Made by a program: the position numbers and the translations under genes. The notes beneath the pieces are model-generated. The model was given only the letters and a program-made list of their open reading frames with translations, had not been told where the DNA came from and ran no database searches. From Alteromonas mediterranea DE (lineage in GTDB: Bacteria > Pseudomonadota > Gammaproteobacteria > Enterobacterales > Alteromonadaceae), in the NCBI RefSeq assembly GCF_000020585.3, contig NC_011138.3, positions 3,696,662 through 3,760,661 on the forward strand: a DNA stretch of 64,000 nt. Reading direction: 5' to 3'. Shown piece after piece: positions 19,153 through 28,359 of this stretch (its first letter is position 1; every line of letters starts with the position of its first letter).

Positions 19153-19321
19153 TTATTTAACCCATTGTTTTATATGATATTTAATTAAAATAAAAGAAAA
19201 CAAGACTGCATACTTAACGACCAGATGCAACTTGTTAGTTTTTTTGACCAACAAATTCGTTAATTTGACCACGAGCAAAAACTGTTGCGATGCCTACCCT
19301 TTTTCAAGTTATTACAGGTAC

Positions 19322-19347
19322 AAAAAAAGCGCCCTATGGCGCTCTCT
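19322..19347 (-). terminator. Terminator of the secreted 95-aa gene
   Basis: AGCGCC/GGCGCT stem with a CTAT loop is followed on the minus strand by seven T. The stretch 19032-19363 otherwise holds only the sigma-54 promoter. Confidence 0.8.
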
Positions 19348-19363
19348 TAAACTAAGTATCAAT

Positions 19364-19651
19364 TTAGTCGGCATCGTCTTCGTTGGCTTCGCCATTAGTC
19401 GGTGTAGCGACAACAAGGTCGGTTACACTCACCTTACCGCTGCCCTGCAACTCTTGTGGGCTCAGTTCGAAATGGTAAGTGGTGTTTGCAACTGCTTGAT
19501 ACACATCGGCTTTAATTTCTTGCGTTGTTGCGGCTACCGCATTTGATACAACATTGGTTAAAAACGACTGTAGCACTGACTCTTCTGCATTTGCTACGCT
19601 GCTTGCCATGGTTGCTGTTAGTAAAGTTGCTGCGATTAGTGAAGTTTTCAT
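19364..19651 (-). CDS. Small secreted protein of unknown function
   Basis: The 95-residue product has a Sec signal peptide (MKTSLIAATLLTATMASSVANA) and a mature domain of about 73 residues, helical at first and ending in an acidic tail (NGEANEDDAD). GAGGGAAA precedes the ATG. No family is recognised. It stands alone between the psp cluster and dusA, with its own terminator. Confidence 0.72.
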   Translation of the reverse strand: MKTSLIAATLLTATMASSVANAEESVLQSFLTNVVSNAVAATTQEIKADVYQAVANTTYHFELSPQELQGSGKVSVTDLVVATPTNGEANEDDAD

Positions 19652-19767
19652 AATTTCCCTCTGAGTTAGTCAGTGCAACAACACGCCGTTGTTGCGATAC
19701 TTAGAGGATTGCGAGAGCTGTGCCAAGATCTCAAAACCTATTAACACCCTGATTTTAATAAACTAAA

Positions 19768-19796
19768 TAAAAAAGCCCGCCATAAGGCGAGCTTCT
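19768..19796 (-). terminator. dusA terminator
   Basis: Minus-strand stem GCTCGCC/GGCGGGC with loop TTAT and a run of six T lies 45 bp beyond the dusA stop. Confidence 0.75.
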
Positions 19797-19840
19797 TAAA
19801 ATTGAACAAATATTAAACTTTGGTCAAAACTACTAAAACG

Positions 19841-20887
19841 TTAGTCTTTTTGACTATTATATTCGGCCACTTCTCGTTGGGCACTTTCTACTGCATCCAG
19901 TGCGTTAAGGAGCAAATTCGGATCTGGGTTTTTGCCTGTACCATTTTGACTAAGATATCTGCGCCATATACGCCCACCCGCTTGGCCCTGATACAGCCCC
20001 AAAATATGACGGGCTGCATGCCACGGTTTAAAGTAAGGGTCTTCTTGGCGTTCAATATATTGCTGCATTTGAAGTACTATCTCACGACGTGACAGACTCT
20101 GTGCATTAGCATCACCAAATATGTCCTTATCAACGCTCGACATGATATATGGGTTTGCGTAAACCTCACGTCCCACCATAACACCATCTACGCTTTCCAA
20201 CTGCTGTTGGGTTTCAGCAAGTGTTTTAATACCACCGTTAATACTAATCGATAATTCAGGGCGGGCTTGTTTAAGGCGGTGAACGCGCGGATAATTTAAC
20301 GGCGGAATTTCGCGATTTTCTTTCGGACTTAGCCCTTGCAACCAGGCTTTTCGTGCGTGAACAATGAATGTATCACAGCCAGCGTCGGCGACCGTATCAA
20401 TAAACCGAGCAAAGTCTTCATCTTCGTCCATGTCATCAATACCAATTCTACATTTTACGGTTACAGGAATATCAACAGCAGACTGCATAGCTTTAACGCA
20501 GTTTGCTACAACTTCTGGCTGCGCCATTAAACACGCGCCAAAGCTGCCGTTTTTTACTCGGTCACTTGGACAGCCCACATTAATGTTCACTTCATCGTAG
20601 CCGCGCTCTTGAGATAATTCTGCGCACTTGGCCATGTCAGACGGATCGCTTCCACCAAGCTGTACCGCGATAGGATGCTCTTCTTTGTTGTACCCTAAAT
20701 AGTCGCCTTTACCGTAAATGATCGCCCCTGTTGTAACCATTTCCGTATATAAAAGCGTATGCTTAGACATTAAACGTAAAAAATAGCGACAATGCCTGTC
20801 TGTCCAATCCAGCATTGGGGCAACAGAGAAGCGCCTGTCGATAGCAGGCCTAACACAATTCCCATTTAAAACTTTAATATCAGGCAC
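19841..20887 (-). CDS. dusA: tRNA-dihydrouridine(20/20a) synthase DusA
   Basis: DusA is an FMN enzyme that reduces uridine 20/20a in the tRNA D-loop. The 348-residue protein has FSVAPMLDWTDRHCRYF at the N-terminus, PIAVQLGGSDP, NVGCPSDRVKNGSFGACLM with the catalytic cysteine, and VKCRIGIDD. The start is a GTG preceded by GAGGA. Its first ~19 codons lie beyond the recombination core and are therefore supplied by the inserted island, which keeps the gene functional. This gene is the island's integration target. Confidence 0.96.
   Translation of the reverse strand: MPDIKVLNGNCVRPAIDRRFSVAPMLDWTDRHCRYFLRLMSKHTLLYTEMVTTGAIIYGKGDYLGYNKEEHPIAVQLGGSDPSDMAKCAELSQERGYDEVNINVGCPSDRVKNGSFGACLMAQPEVVANCVKAMQSAVDIPVTVKCRIGIDDMDEDEDFARFIDTVADAGCDTFIVHARKAWLQGLSPKENREIPPLNYPRVHRLKQARPELSISINGGIKTLAETQQQLESVDGVMVGREVYANPYIMSSVDKDIFGDANAQSLSRREIVLQMQQYIERQEDPYFKPWHAARHILGLYQGQAGGRIWRRYLSQNGTGKNPDPNLLLNALDAVESAQREVAEYNSQKD
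20805..20830. repeat. attL of the dusA genomic island
   Basis: The sequence starts CAATCCAGCATTGG and recurs at 46486-46511: 14 bases are identical and 24 of 26 match. It codes for the SVAPMLDW segment of DusA. This fits the known family of integrases that insert in the 5' end of dusA. Confidence 0.8.
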
Positions 20888-20967
20888 TTACAGCATTCCT
20901 CAAATAATCACCAATGCCAAAAGCATTGGACTTTTCACGGTTTTTAGTCCCCATTAAGGGAACGCGG

Positions 20968-21012
20968 TGCCCAAATGGTGGAATAATTTTCCGCTTTGGC
21001 GCACCCTCTACA
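20968..21012. other. Imperfect inverted repeat between attL and int
   Basis: Arms GGTGC, CAAA and GGAA on the left face TTCC, TTTGG and GCACC on the right across a short AT centre. It lies between the dusA start and the integrase ATG, where arm-type integrase sites, an excisionase site or an int operator would be expected. Confidence 0.35.
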
Positions 21013-21026
21013 ATGGGTCAAATAAG

Positions 21027-22109
21027 ATGGCTAATATTACCATAAGTAAGGGGACGAGAAAAAATGGAGTTTCCTATACTGCAAGGGTTAGGCAGAAGCA
21101 AAGTGGCATTATTACGTTTTCTAAAAGTAAAACATTCAATACTAAGTCAGCGGCTAACAAATGGGCGAAAGAAACCGCTCATAAGGTGGAAAATAATACA
21201 AAAGACGAGCCGTATTCCTACATCGATATCTCTGTAGGAGAGTTAATTCAAAATTATATTAAAGCCAAAGATGGTTCAGATAAGCCTTTAGGACGAACGG
21301 CGCGATACAGTCTGAATCAACTATGCCGCTATCCTATCGCAAAGGTAATTGCTAGTAGATTGAATTCAAATGACATCGTTGACTTTTGTATTGAGCGCAG
21401 AAAAAAGACTGCTTCACAAACAATATCTATAGATGTGAGCTGTTTAAGAAAGGTACTGCGAGTTGCAAGGTCAATGTTTCACGTAGCCGCTGATGACAGT
21501 GCTGTGATAAACGCATACCCCGCTCTTCACGATTTAAAGCTAATTGCTAAGTCAAATAGACGTAACCGACGAGTCAGCGCTGATGAATATTCAGCGCTTC
21601 TCAAAGAATTTCAAAAAATGTCTTATCACCACTGTAACGAGATCCCCTACACAGATATGTTCATGATGTCTTTACTAACGTGTTGTCGTATTGGTGAACT
21701 TTGTGAGCTTAAATGGAAAGACCTGAATGTAGAGCAACGCCATATTTTAGTGAGAAACCGGAAAAGTCCTAGCGGTTCACAAAACAACAATTCGATATTA
21801 CCGCTTTTAGGGGAAAGTCTCTCTATCATACTTAAACAACCAAAGTTAGAAGAGCGTATATTTCCATATAACTCTAGAAGCGTCACAGCTGGTTTTCGAC
21901 GCGCTCGTAAACGACTTGGAATAGTAGACTTACGATATCATGACCTTAGGCGTGAAGGAGCTAGTCGTTTAATTGAAGCAGGAATGTCAGTAGAAGAGAC
22001 ATCACGAATAACTGGGCATAAAGATTTAAACATACTGTGGAATGTGTATGTCTCGATTACACCAGAGCACATTCAAAGTCGCTTTGAAAAATTAAGAACG
22101 CTCACTTAA
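21027..22109 (+). CDS. int: Tyrosine recombinase / dusA-type integrase
   Basis: The 360-residue site-specific recombinase has an N-terminal arm-binding region (TARVRQKQSG...FSKSKTFNTKSAANKWA), a SAM-like core-binding domain, and a C-terminal catalytic domain. Catalytic residues are visible: Arg in CCRIGELCELKW, HDLRREG, GHKDL and the nucleophile Tyr in WNVYV. It starts 140 bp from dusA and reads away from attL, the usual layout for integrases that target dusA. ATG 21027 is chosen because the upstream extension reads through the int-dusA spacer. It is probably the active integrase of the island. Confidence 0.9.
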   Translation: MANITISKGTRKNGVSYTARVRQKQSGIITFSKSKTFNTKSAANKWAKETAHKVENNTKDEPYSYIDISVGELIQNYIKAKDGSDKPLGRTARYSLNQLCRYPIAKVIASRLNSNDIVDFCIERRKKTASQTISIDVSCLRKVLRVARSMFHVAADDSAVINAYPALHDLKLIAKSNRRNRRVSADEYSALLKEFQKMSYHHCNEIPYTDMFMMSLLTCCRIGELCELKWKDLNVEQRHILVRNRKSPSGSQNNNSILPLLGESLSIILKQPKLEERIFPYNSRSVTAGFRRARKRLGIVDLRYHDLRREGASRLIEAGMSVEETSRITGHKDLNILWNVYVSITPEHIQSRFEKLRTLT

Positions 22110-22210
22110 TAAACAAATCGTTCAAATAACAAACCTCCGGTAATCGTTTTCAAACTAATCCTTCCGATTTAATGGTTACCGCACAATTTTTGATTTTTGG
22201 TGTATAAAAT

Positions 22211-22245
22211 ACGTGATCTCTTTTTTTTAGTTAATGAGATCACGT
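22211..22245. promoter_or_regulatory. Perfect 10-bp inverted repeat over second recombinase start
   Basis: ACGTGATCTC (22211-22220) and GAGATCACGT (22236-22245) are exact complements separated by 15 nt. The right arm overlaps the ATG at 22234. It could be an autoregulatory operator or an mRNA hairpin hiding the start; if translation starts at ATG 22249 the repeat lies just upstream. Confidence 0.5.
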
Positions 22246-23098
22246 TATATGCATAAGAAATTCCGCGTTAAAACTAATGGCCGTATCCAGGCAATTATCG
22301 AGAATCGCGCTAAAGATGCGATTGTAAAGTCCAAGTCAAAAACTTTCGCTAGCAGAGCGGAAGCAGAAGCTTGGGCAGCAAATATGTTTGTGGTGATGGA
22401 GAGACAATACCAGCAAGCTATAGGCCAAGTGAATGAGCTTTCAGAAACTCAGCTAAAGCGAGTCGTTTTTAGAAACCACCAGCCTAAGTTAGACGCAAAA
22501 TCGTCAGTTAAAGACGTTATCAACGCCTATTTAGACTATACAAACTCAATGCCATTGCCCGCTTCAAGTACAACACAAGATGCACTGCGTACAGTTTGTA
22601 AATATCAACTCGCTAATTATCCGCTCTGCTTCGTCGGCTATGAGACCCTAGAACAATACTGTAAAGAGCGAAACGCCACGTGCAGCTCGTCAACTACTCG
22701 TATCGAAATCAGTTCGTTGAAACGGGCGTTAAGAGAATTACGTGAAATGAACAAGTTTTCAAAAGCTACTGAGAGCGAACAGCTAGAAGCACACTTTGAG
22801 AGCAGTTACGCAACGCTAAAGAAAAATGGATTAATTTCCGACTCGAAGTCTCGCAACAGAAGAATTAAAGACCGGAACGAGCTTAGAAGGCTTCTTAGCT
22901 CTGCGCAGGAATTTTCCAGCCGAAACAAAAGTGGCGTTAGATATGATTACCTTATTCTTCTATATATCGAAACGACGCTACGCGCATCTGAACTTCTATC
23001 ATTACGCTGGGAGGATATCGATTTTAACAGGCACCGCTTTACTGTTGCAGTCGGAAAAAATGTTCGTCCAGGCACAAATGGAACGAGAGAAGCACCTA

Positions 23099-23106
23099 GA
23101 ATAGTC
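23099..23106. repeat. Target site duplication, left copy
   Basis: GAATAGTC is repeated at 24637-24644. An 8-bp duplication is typical of the IS66 family. The exact register is ambiguous by one base. Confidence 0.85.
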
Positions 23107-23207
23107 CGTAACCGTTCACCAGGGCCCTATTGACAGTTAGTAATATTTATTTTCAATGATCGTGGGGATCCTATTGATTGATCCCGCCAGTCTGTCAGAG
23201 TGGTTTC

Positions 23208-24617
23208 ATGCCACGTAAAAAGCAGCCCACAAAGCCACCTGTCGCTACTAATCTCGATGATGCCAATGAGCTCATTAGTACACTCTGGGACAGGCTAAAT
23301 GACCTCGAAGACCGACTGAATCAAAACAGTCGTAATTCATCGCGCCCGCCATCGTCTAATGGGCCGGGGGCGTCCTCTTCTGCGCCAGCTAAAAAGCCGA
23401 CAGGCCGTAAGCGCGGTGCGCAATCCGGCCATAAAGGCAGTAAGCGGATGCTGGCCGATACCGTTGATGAGACGCGCACCTATTATCCCGACGATACTTG
23501 TGCTTGCGGTGGTACTATTACTATCAGTGATTCACCGTATCGCCGCCATCAGGTTTTTGATATTCCTTCTCAGGCTTTCTCTGTGGTTGAACATCAGTTA
23601 CATCAGGGTCAGTGTTGTCAGTGCAGCAAAACGGTAAAAGCAACGCTACCTGACAACGTGAATCAGGGACAGATGGGCAATAACCTGCTGGCATATGTGG
23701 CAATGCAGTCCGGTCAGTTTCACCAGAGTATCAGTAAAATCCAGCAACAGCTCGAACAGAACTTCGGCTTATCGTTCAGTCGCGGTGCTATCTCTGAAGC
23801 GCAGGGCCGGGTTAGTTCAGTACTGACGCCAGCGTATCAGGATATCAAAGAGATGATGCGCACTGAGGCGGTGGTACACTGCGATGAAACCCGTCATCAG
23901 CGTGGTAACGAAAACCGCTGGATGTGGCAGGTATGCACAGCAGAATTATCATGCTTTATGACGCACTTCTCACGTGGCGCCTGGGCGGCAAAGAAACTAC
24001 TCGGCGATAATCCGGAAAACATTGTTGTTACTGACCAGTATGCCGGTTATCACTACATCGATTCAGACCACCGTCAATTGTGCTGGGCGCATATCTTAAG
24101 AAACATGAATGCGCTGGCGGAAAGCTGGGGTACGAACAAGACTTATGGAACGACGTTAGTCAGGCTCATTCGCATACTGTTCCGGCTGCAACACCGGTAT
24201 GAGAGTAACGCACTAAGTGAAAAGCGATACCTGGACCGGATGGAAAAACTACGCATCGCCTGGCGAGAGCAACTTGAACTGGCATCAAGACGCTGTGTGA
24301 CTCCCCGCTATCAGAACCGGTGTAAGCTACTGCTAAAACACGATGACATGTGCTGGGTATTCCTCAGTCACGATGGCGTCCCTCTCACTAACAATGAAGC
24401 CGAGCGTTCATTGCGAAGCTATGTGCTGTGGCGAAAAGGCAGCTATGGTGTGTGGTCTCACCGAGGGGAACTGTTCAGACAACGTATACTCACCATCGTC
24501 GAAACCTGCCGGAAACAAAAGCTGAATCCACTGAATTGGCTCCGCGCCATTCTCGAAGCGACGCTGAACAAAACGTCCTATCCTCTGCTCGACGACTTCA
24601 AAGCTGCCTGTCAATAG
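23208..24617 (+). CDS. IS66 family transposase
   Basis: The 469-residue transposase has an N-terminal coiled coil (NLDDANELISTLWDRLNDLEDRL), a Lys/Pro-rich linker with SRPPSSNGP, a zinc-binding segment (CACGGTI and QCCQC), and a DDE domain. DDE-like acidic positions are seen in VVHCDETR, VVTDQYAGYH and LTNNEAERSLR. The ATG at 23208 is preferred over a TTG at 23178. The stop codon lies inside the right terminal repeat. Confidence 0.92.
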   Translation: MPRKKQPTKPPVATNLDDANELISTLWDRLNDLEDRLNQNSRNSSRPPSSNGPGASSSAPAKKPTGRKRGAQSGHKGSKRMLADTVDETRTYYPDDTCACGGTITISDSPYRRHQVFDIPSQAFSVVEHQLHQGQCCQCSKTVKATLPDNVNQGQMGNNLLAYVAMQSGQFHQSISKIQQQLEQNFGLSFSRGAISEAQGRVSSVLTPAYQDIKEMMRTEAVVHCDETRHQRGNENRWMWQVCTAELSCFMTHFSRGAWAAKKLLGDNPENIVVTDQYAGYHYIDSDHRQLCWAHILRNMNALAESWGTNKTYGTTLVRLIRILFRLQHRYESNALSEKRYLDRMEKLRIAWREQLELASRRCVTPRYQNRCKLLLKHDDMCWVFLSHDGVPLTNNEAERSLRSYVLWRKGSYGVWSHRGELFRQRILTIVETCRKQKLNPLNWLRAILEATLNKTSYPLLDDFKAACQ

Positions 24618-24636
24618 GGCCTTGGTGAACGGTTAC
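24608..24636. repeat. IS66-type right terminal inverted repeat
   Basis: This is the reverse complement of 23108-23136 with a single mismatch. It overlaps the last codons of the transposase. Confidence 0.9.
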
Positions 24637-25082
24637 GAATAGTCCCTCTCACAAAGCGTGCTCACAGAATCTTAAAAACACTAAAAGGTGATGGTGAGAG
24701 CACTGGTTTAGTTTTCAATATGACTACTAAATATCTGACGACTCTATTCCCGAGAATCAAAGCACATGCAGGTATAACTGGGCTTCAACTCAGAGACCTG
24801 CGGCGTGAGGGCGTATCACGAATGGTTGAGAAGGGGTATAGCGTGTTACAGATTGCTGTTTTTACTGGTCATAGGGACATCGATATGATCGTAAAAATTT
24901 ACAACGCTGCTCAAGCAGTAAATATTGCCAGAAGGTAGTATATGCGTTAAGGCTTCTTAAAAAGAACATTGGCTCTGATGATGATAATCTCTCTACAGTG
25001 TAAAGCAGGTAACTTTTGAATCAATAAGAATATTCAGCTTAAGACTTGGAACAGACCGCCAATATCTCAATAAGTCGTAAAC

Positions 25083-25108
25083 AAGAAGGTGTGGCATTGC
25101 CACACCTT
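25083..25108 (-). terminator. Terminator of the P-loop ATPase gene
   Basis: AAGGTGTGGC/GCCACACCTT stem with a 3-nt loop lies directly after the minus-strand stop. The T-tract is weak. Confidence 0.6.
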
Positions 25109-25114
25109 TGTGCG

Positions 25115-26722
25115 CTATTTACATACCGACTTACTGTATTTTCTTCCTGAGTTGACAGCTCTTCTCAAACCATAAAAGATTTCATATCGAACTCCCTCTT
25201 TCACCTTTGGTGATAGGTTAGAAAAATTTCGATCTCGAAAACTCCAGTGAATGAAAGGGCTGTCTCCATCTGAGTCTTCAATAAAGCAAATCACATTGAG
25301 ATCAAATAGAAATTGTAAAAAGTCATTTGCTGTATCCATAAACCTAGGAACAGGTTTATCGGTTGTTTTTATAAATTCAATTAGATTACCATGAACAGCT
25401 GTGTATTCGTCATAGTTGAACCGCGTTTGCCCCTTGAGTAATTCAAAGAACTTAAGAAAGAACTCATAATCATCGCTTGTATAATAGAAAGAAATTTGAT
25501 CTTTTATTTCTCCCAAAAGGTGGTCTGAAAGCTTTCTTTTAAATTCTGAGCTATCAAAATCAGAAAATGAATGTGAAACTTTATTAAGCTCATGCTTTTC
25601 CAGTGCATTTTCTTTTAAAAATTCAAGCATCATAATAATGTCACGAGGTCGATAGAATGAATAACGTAGAAAGCCAATGAACGATGAATCATCATAGCGT
25701 TTCGACGTTTGCATCTTATATGGAAAATATGAATGCCAAGAATCGCCGAGATTTAATAAACAGGACTTATCAGTTGCAGTTTGTTGGGAATAAAGTAACT
25801 GATCCACTAATTTAAATAACGATGATGTAGAGAAATTCTCATAAGTAGTTCGCCAATCCAGATACACCGAGTTTGTTCTTAGCTTTGTATTCTGATTCTG
25901 AAGTCCAATCGACGAAAAGATATCAGGCCTAACCAATAGGACTATCTTTAACCTTCCTTTAGAGTCATTAATAGTAGGAAAGAAGTCATTATTTAATTGC
26001 CATATAGCATTTGCTAAACCTTTAACACAGTCGAGATATTCAGGAAAATCAATTCCTGAGGGTCTAATATCAATACCATCGATGAATAACGTGTGATTAA
26101 CTGATAGTTTCAGTTCTCCTAAAGCTTTTTCAAAACTTTTTTGTATGTAAAGCAAATTGGTCTGAAAGCGACTTTCAGAGAAACTTATCGATTCTTTTTG
26201 TTCACCAGATGCTTTTGCGTGTTTACTCAGGTACTCTGCTGCGACTTTAGATTCTTGTACAAATTGCAATGCATGAATTATTTCCGGACTAAACGCATGG
26301 AGATAGTATTCATCTATCGCGTTTTGTAAACTCCTAAACTTAATGAATTTAGGTATTACACCTTCTTCTTTTTCAGATATTTGTTTAGATAGCATTAGCA
26401 GAAGGATTACTCTCCATATATTAGTGTAATCAGATAGATCTAAATGCTTTTCTTTCTTAAGAGAAACAAATTTTTGATATTCAGTCTCCCTTATGAATTT
26501 TATATCACATGCATGATTATTGATTCTATTATTACTTAAATATACCGCGTATGCGGTCTTTCCCGCACCTTTTTCGCCAATCAAGAAAGAAATCTCTGGC
26601 TCGAGAATATCGTCAACATAGTTGTCAGAGAGAAAAGTTTTAGTAAACTTTTCTTTGAACTCTCTCCTTCTGTAGTTTTCTGCATCTGGAAAACTGTATT
26701 CTAATTCCGTCACTGGTTTCAT
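25115..26722 (-). CDS. P-loop ATPase, Sll1717-like family
   Basis: The 535-residue protein has a Walker A GEKGAGKT (about 49-56) and a Walker-B-like HTLFIDGIDI in the middle, followed by VLLVRPDIF and the helical region YSFYRPRDIIMML typical of STAND/KAP-like regulatory ATPases. It most resembles the Sll1717 P-loop ATPase family seen in variable regions. AGGA upstream favours ATG 26722 over a GTG at 26761. No membrane segment is seen. It is upstream-flanked by the HNH nuclease gene in the same orientation but about 140 bp apart. A defence role is inferred from context only. Confidence 0.65.
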   Translation of the reverse strand: MKPVTELEYSFPDAENYRRREFKEKFTKTFLSDNYVDDILEPEISFLIGEKGAGKTAYAVYLSNNRINNHACDIKFIRETEYQKFVSLKKEKHLDLSDYTNIWRVILLLMLSKQISEKEEGVIPKFIKFRSLQNAIDEYYLHAFSPEIIHALQFVQESKVAAEYLSKHAKASGEQKESISFSESRFQTNLLYIQKSFEKALGELKLSVNHTLFIDGIDIRPSGIDFPEYLDCVKGLANAIWQLNNDFFPTINDSKGRLKIVLLVRPDIFSSIGLQNQNTKLRTNSVYLDWRTTYENFSTSSLFKLVDQLLYSQQTATDKSCLLNLGDSWHSYFPYKMQTSKRYDDSSFIGFLRYSFYRPRDIIMMLEFLKENALEKHELNKVSHSFSDFDSSEFKRKLSDHLLGEIKDQISFYYTSDDYEFFLKFFELLKGQTRFNYDEYTAVHGNLIEFIKTTDKPVPRFMDTANDFLQFLFDLNVICFIEDSDGDSPFIHWSFRDRNFSNLSPKVKEGVRYEIFYGLRRAVNSGRKYSKSVCK

Positions 26723-26865
26723 AAATTCTATCCTTAGGTAAAGTCTAAAAATGAGGGGCACTTGCCGTATATGTTTTTAAATAGAGGTGGCGATATATCC
26801 AGATTAAATGTAATCCTTCACCATTAGCGAAACTATTGCAAACATTTTCTTTCCTCAGCAAACTA

Positions 26866-27636
26866 CTATTTTATAAACACATTTTCCCGATGGAATAGAA
26901 GATAAGGCTTGTGGCGCTCTTCGATATTAACTGACAGGTCTTCACATATACCAAAGGCTTGCGCTGATTCAAATTTTTTTGAAATCAATATTGAACCATC
27001 GTTCTTAAAGCTTATTAGACCTTGATCAAAAGCCCTATCGATATTGGGCGATAACAAGAATCCGTTATATACGTCTAGCCTCTCTTTATTGTCACAAACA
27101 GACCAAGGTTTTATATGAGATGCAATTAATAGCTCAAGTTTGTCTGCGCCGCTTACTGCACATGCTTTCCAATACGATATTAGAGATTTTCTGAATTCTC
27201 CTTGCCCACATCTCGCATCTATTAATTGCTTTCGAAGCGTTCGGTTAATTTGCGTTCGTTCAATATCTTCGATATCAGCTAAGGTGCCTAGAGCACTACT
27301 AGCTCTGAAGGTAAACGGTATTAATTCCTCAAAGTTATAGCTTTCCTCAACCTGTTCATCGCTCAATGATGTGATAGTGACGGACGCTCTATCCTTTTCA
27401 GGATCAAGTTTGTTATAAGAAAGGAGACAGTCGGGATTTCCTGGGCGGTGTTCAAAGTGGGCTGGGTCTTTACCCTCTTTCATCAACACTATGTTGCTAT
27501 GGCATATATGGCAGCGGCGAATAACATCTTTGCTGCGCTCATAATGCCTTAAGTTTGATACTGGTATGTATCTCCAATCACCGCAAATAAACGCTTCACA
27601 TATTTCTTTGCCAAGCTCTAAAATATTATCTTCCAT
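26866..27636 (-). CDS. HNH endonuclease with N-terminal zinc-finger-like motif
   Basis: The 256-residue protein ends in an HNH_2-type nuclease domain: CAVSGADKLELLIASHIKPW, then DVYNGFLLSPNIDRAFDQG, giving His174, Asn191 and Asp200 as probable catalytic and metal residues. The N-terminal part has CxxC (42 and 45) with His60, His63 and Cys70, a likely structural zinc site of the kind found in DNA-recognition modules. Such proteins are usually modification-dependent or stand-alone restriction nucleases. No methyltransferase is adjacent. Confidence 0.8.
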   Translation of the reverse strand: MEDNILELGKEICEAFICGDWRYIPVSNLRHYERSKDVIRRCHICHSNIVLMKEGKDPAHFEHRPGNPDCLLSYNKLDPEKDRASVTITSLSDEQVEESYNFEELIPFTFRASSALGTLADIEDIERTQINRTLRKQLIDARCGQGEFRKSLISYWKACAVSGADKLELLIASHIKPWSVCDNKERLDVYNGFLLSPNIDRAFDQGLISFKNDGSILISKKFESAQAFGICEDLSVNIEERHKPYLLFHRENVFIK

Positions 27637-27763
27637 ACTCTCGTCTTCCTTGATGTTTGATTCATCATAACTCTTTGATTTCTAATTCTCCGGCATAGAG
27701 TTAGAATAACGCACTAGTTACTTGCATATCGTAGGCGCTATTTTCAAAGGATGCCAATTACTG

Positions 27764-28123
27764 ATGTATTTTTTCTCAAAAATTAGAGTTTTATTCTTTT
27801 GTATTTTTTTGAACGGTTGTGTTTCATTCCCTAGCAATTTCCCACCTATGGACTCAAAAGAGTACCTAGTTATCCCCAAAGTATTAAAGGTCAATAATCC
27901 TTTCAATACCCATTACGTAGGCGAAGGTAGATATAAACTAATGGGAACCATAGATGATGAGCGATTCTACAAGCCTCAAGATCCTACTCTTTTCAGTCAT
28001 GACCCGATGCGATACTTAAGGGTTAATGTCCATAAGAAGAATGAGGTCTGTGTACTTTATGTTGACCTAGTCAATTGTATAGAAACTGAATACGAAATAA
28101 TTAACAGCGAAATAGAGCAATAA
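27764..28123 (+). CDS. Putative small lipoprotein
   Basis: From ATG 27764 the 119-residue product starts with a hydrophobic segment ending in a lipobox-like FLNGC (Cys about residue 19), so lipid attachment is likely. The rest is a small domain with no recognised family, ending in acidic residues. The ribosome-binding site is weak and an in-frame ATG at 27722 exists, but the signal-peptide logic favours 27764. It is divergent from the HNH nuclease. Confidence 0.55.
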   Translation: MYFFSKIRVLFFCIFLNGCVSFPSNFPPMDSKEYLVIPKVLKVNNPFNTHYVGEGRYKLMGTIDDERFYKPQDPTLFSHDPMRYLRVNVHKKNEVCVLYVDLVNCIETEYEIINSEIEQ

Positions 28124-28167
28124 TAGTTACCTAGGGTTAATCTTTTTGGAGCTATATCTGATAACGC

Positions 28168-28359
28168 TCAAGTTAAGCTACCTAGCTTTAGGCTAAAAAA
28201 TGCCCGTACTTTGCGGGCAAAATTTTGAGGACATAAGGAGCGCTGACTAGTTGTCAGTCTTAATATATTTTTTATCAACTTTTCGATAGCGGGTAGTAGC
28301 CAGATAGCCAAAGCCGAAAGAAATAACAACACTAATAAAGCAGTCTGAAATACAGTCAT
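28168..28359 (-). CDS. Possible 63-aa membrane peptide
   Basis: The ATG directly abuts the TAG of the upstream acidic protein, so translation could be coupled. Residues 4-24 form a strong hydrophobic helix. A terminator-like hairpin falls inside the last third of the frame, which weakens the case for the full length. No family is recognised. Confidence 0.35.
   Translation of the reverse strand: MTVFQTALLVLLFLSALAIWLLPAIEKLIKNILRLTTSQRSLCPQNFARKVRAFFSLKLGSLT
28195..28222 (-). terminator. Terminator-like hairpin
   Basis: TGCCCG/CGGGCA stem is followed on the minus strand by TTTTTT. It lies 27 bp before the stop of the 63-aa frame. Confidence 0.65.

Larger units (their letters stand above)
23107..24636 (+). 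mobile_element. IS66-family insertion sequence (about 1.53 kb)
   Basis: Terminal inverted repeats of 29 bp begin GTAACCGTTCACCA and end CTATTGACAG, with one mismatch, and are flanked by 8-bp direct repeats. It contains one transposase gene and no tnpA/tnpB accessory genes, as in the single-gene branch of IS66. The intact ends and transposase suggest a recent, possibly active insertion. Confidence 0.9.
22234..24938 (+). pseudogene. Second tyrosine recombinase, interrupted by IS66-type element
   Basis: The 5' part (22234-23106, 291 codons) and 3' part (24645-24938) are in the same reading frame once the insertion and one target-site copy are removed, giving a continuous 388-residue recombinase. 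The N-terminal part has the arm-type FRVKTNGRIQA...SKSKTFASRAEA, similar to the first integrase, and the first catalytic Arg in TTLRASELLSLRW. The 3' part supplies LRDLRREG (His of HxxR replaced by Arg), TGHRDID and the Tyr in VKIYN. As it stands the protein stops early (299 residues) without the nucleophile. Confidence 0.85.
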
